A stretch of DNA of 48,115 nucleotides from Verrucomicrobiota bacterium. Lineage in GTDB: Bacteria; Verrucomicrobiota; Verrucomicrobiia; Limisphaerales; JACRJY01. Below the pieces are notes generated by a model. The model made no database searches, had not been told where the DNA came from, and saw nothing but the letters and a program-made list of their open reading frames with translations. Position numbers and translations under genes: made by a program. Shown here piece by piece: positions 48,031-48,115 of the stretch. Position 1 is the stretch's first letter. Each line of letters begins with the position of its first letter. The stretch lies in the NCBI GenBank assembly GCA_016235585.1, contig JACRJY010000086.1, positions 1-48,115 on the forward strand. Direction: 5' to 3'.

Positions 48031-48115
48031 ATCCAGCCGGCGGCCGAAGCGGCGGTCTGTTCGTGGTCACGCACCAGACGGCGGCAGTGCATGAGCCAGC
48101 CGAAGGTGCGTTCGA
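47955..48115 (-). mobile_element. IS5-family insertion sequence, right end (partial)
   Basis: The element seems to begin near GAGCCTGTCTGAGAAATC (47955-47972), a terminal sequence of IS427-like elements, and continues past the window. It interrupts the 47575 gene. The exact end and target duplication cannot be fixed without the other side. Confidence 0.7.
47988..48115 (-). CDS. IS5-family transposase, C-terminal end (partial)
   Basis: Minus-strand frame open from the window edge to TAA (47990-47988): ERTFGWLMHCRRLVRDHEQT, then SAAGWIYLAMTRLMLRRLA. ERTFGWL with the following RRL and DHE is the C-terminal catalytic Glu region of DDE transposases of the IS5 family (IS427 group). The N-terminal two-thirds are outside the window. 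It cuts and pastes its own element. Confidence 0.85.
   Translation of the reverse strand, partial: ERTFGWLMHCRRLVRDHEQTAASAAGWIYLAMTRLMLRRLA

Overview
The window is a GC-rich bacterial chromosome segment (protein-coding DNA mostly in the low-to-mid 60s % GC by eye), best explained as a member of the Verrucomicrobiota outside Akkermansia. The strongest clue is the locus at 3886-10223: a PilM-like ATPase, two membrane-anchored periplasmic proteins and a secretin, in the order expected for relatives of the Akkermansia Amuc_1101/1100/1099/1098 genes. Other clues are the large secreted proteins with C-terminal [FY]YRV ends, the small collagen-like protein, the cox operon with two tiny membrane proteins, and many different palindromic repeats at gene borders. 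The phylum is an inference; no rRNA gene is present.

Layout. 1-2599: the 3' end of a carbamoyl-phosphate synthase large-subunit gene (ending where split CarB proteins end) occurs twice and brackets a lower-GC island with a putative PD-(D/E)XK-like protein, a small conserved protein preceded by strong palindromes, and an HNH endonuclease. 2752-3720: UDP-glucuronate decarboxylase. 3886-10223: pilus/secretin operon closed by a good terminator. 10355-11251: stand-alone 5'-3' exonuclease. 11444-17878: three consecutive large secreted proteins, then a terminator. 18097-19059: zinc-ribbon Ser/Thr kinase. 19191-20715: compact restriction-modification pair whose methyltransferase carries in-frame repeat insertions. 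21182-23713: Tat-exported beta-propeller, repeat-rich lipoprotein, left-handed beta-helix acyltransferase-like protein. 23809-25675: ribBA and ribH. 25805-28722: cupredoxin-like protein, heme A synthase (ctaA) and heme O synthase (ctaB).

28797-37344 (mostly minus strand): collagen-like protein, polyprenyl diphosphate synthase, ABC ATPase plus membrane-fusion protein without a permease, secreted esterase, an NYN-domain nuclease that looks like an acquired gene cassette, purB, and a ceramidase-like protein. 37441-42981 (minus): aa3-type cytochrome c oxidase operon (ctaD, ctaE, ctaF, two small membrane proteins, ctaC) with SCO and DUF420 assembly genes; a promoter candidate lies in front of ctaD. 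With ctaA, ctaB and the cupredoxin about 10 kb away, the window encodes most of an aerobic terminal oxidase and its heme/copper supply. 43249-46230: a 993-residue Calx-beta/Ig-like mosaic surface protein. 46561-48115: a sugar epimerase (HpnA-like) gene interrupted by one in-frame amber codon, then a conserved gene whose 3' end has been replaced by an IS5-family insertion sequence that runs off the window.

The most interesting threads are: a shared C-terminal domain in three large secreted proteins, possibly a sorting or anchoring signal, two of them just downstream of a secretin locus; the carB-bracketed nuclease island; the repeat-invaded methyltransferase with its very small nuclease partner; and the pervasive palindromic repeats that supply stop codons or in-frame peptide insertions. 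No tRNA, rRNA or CRISPR array was seen.
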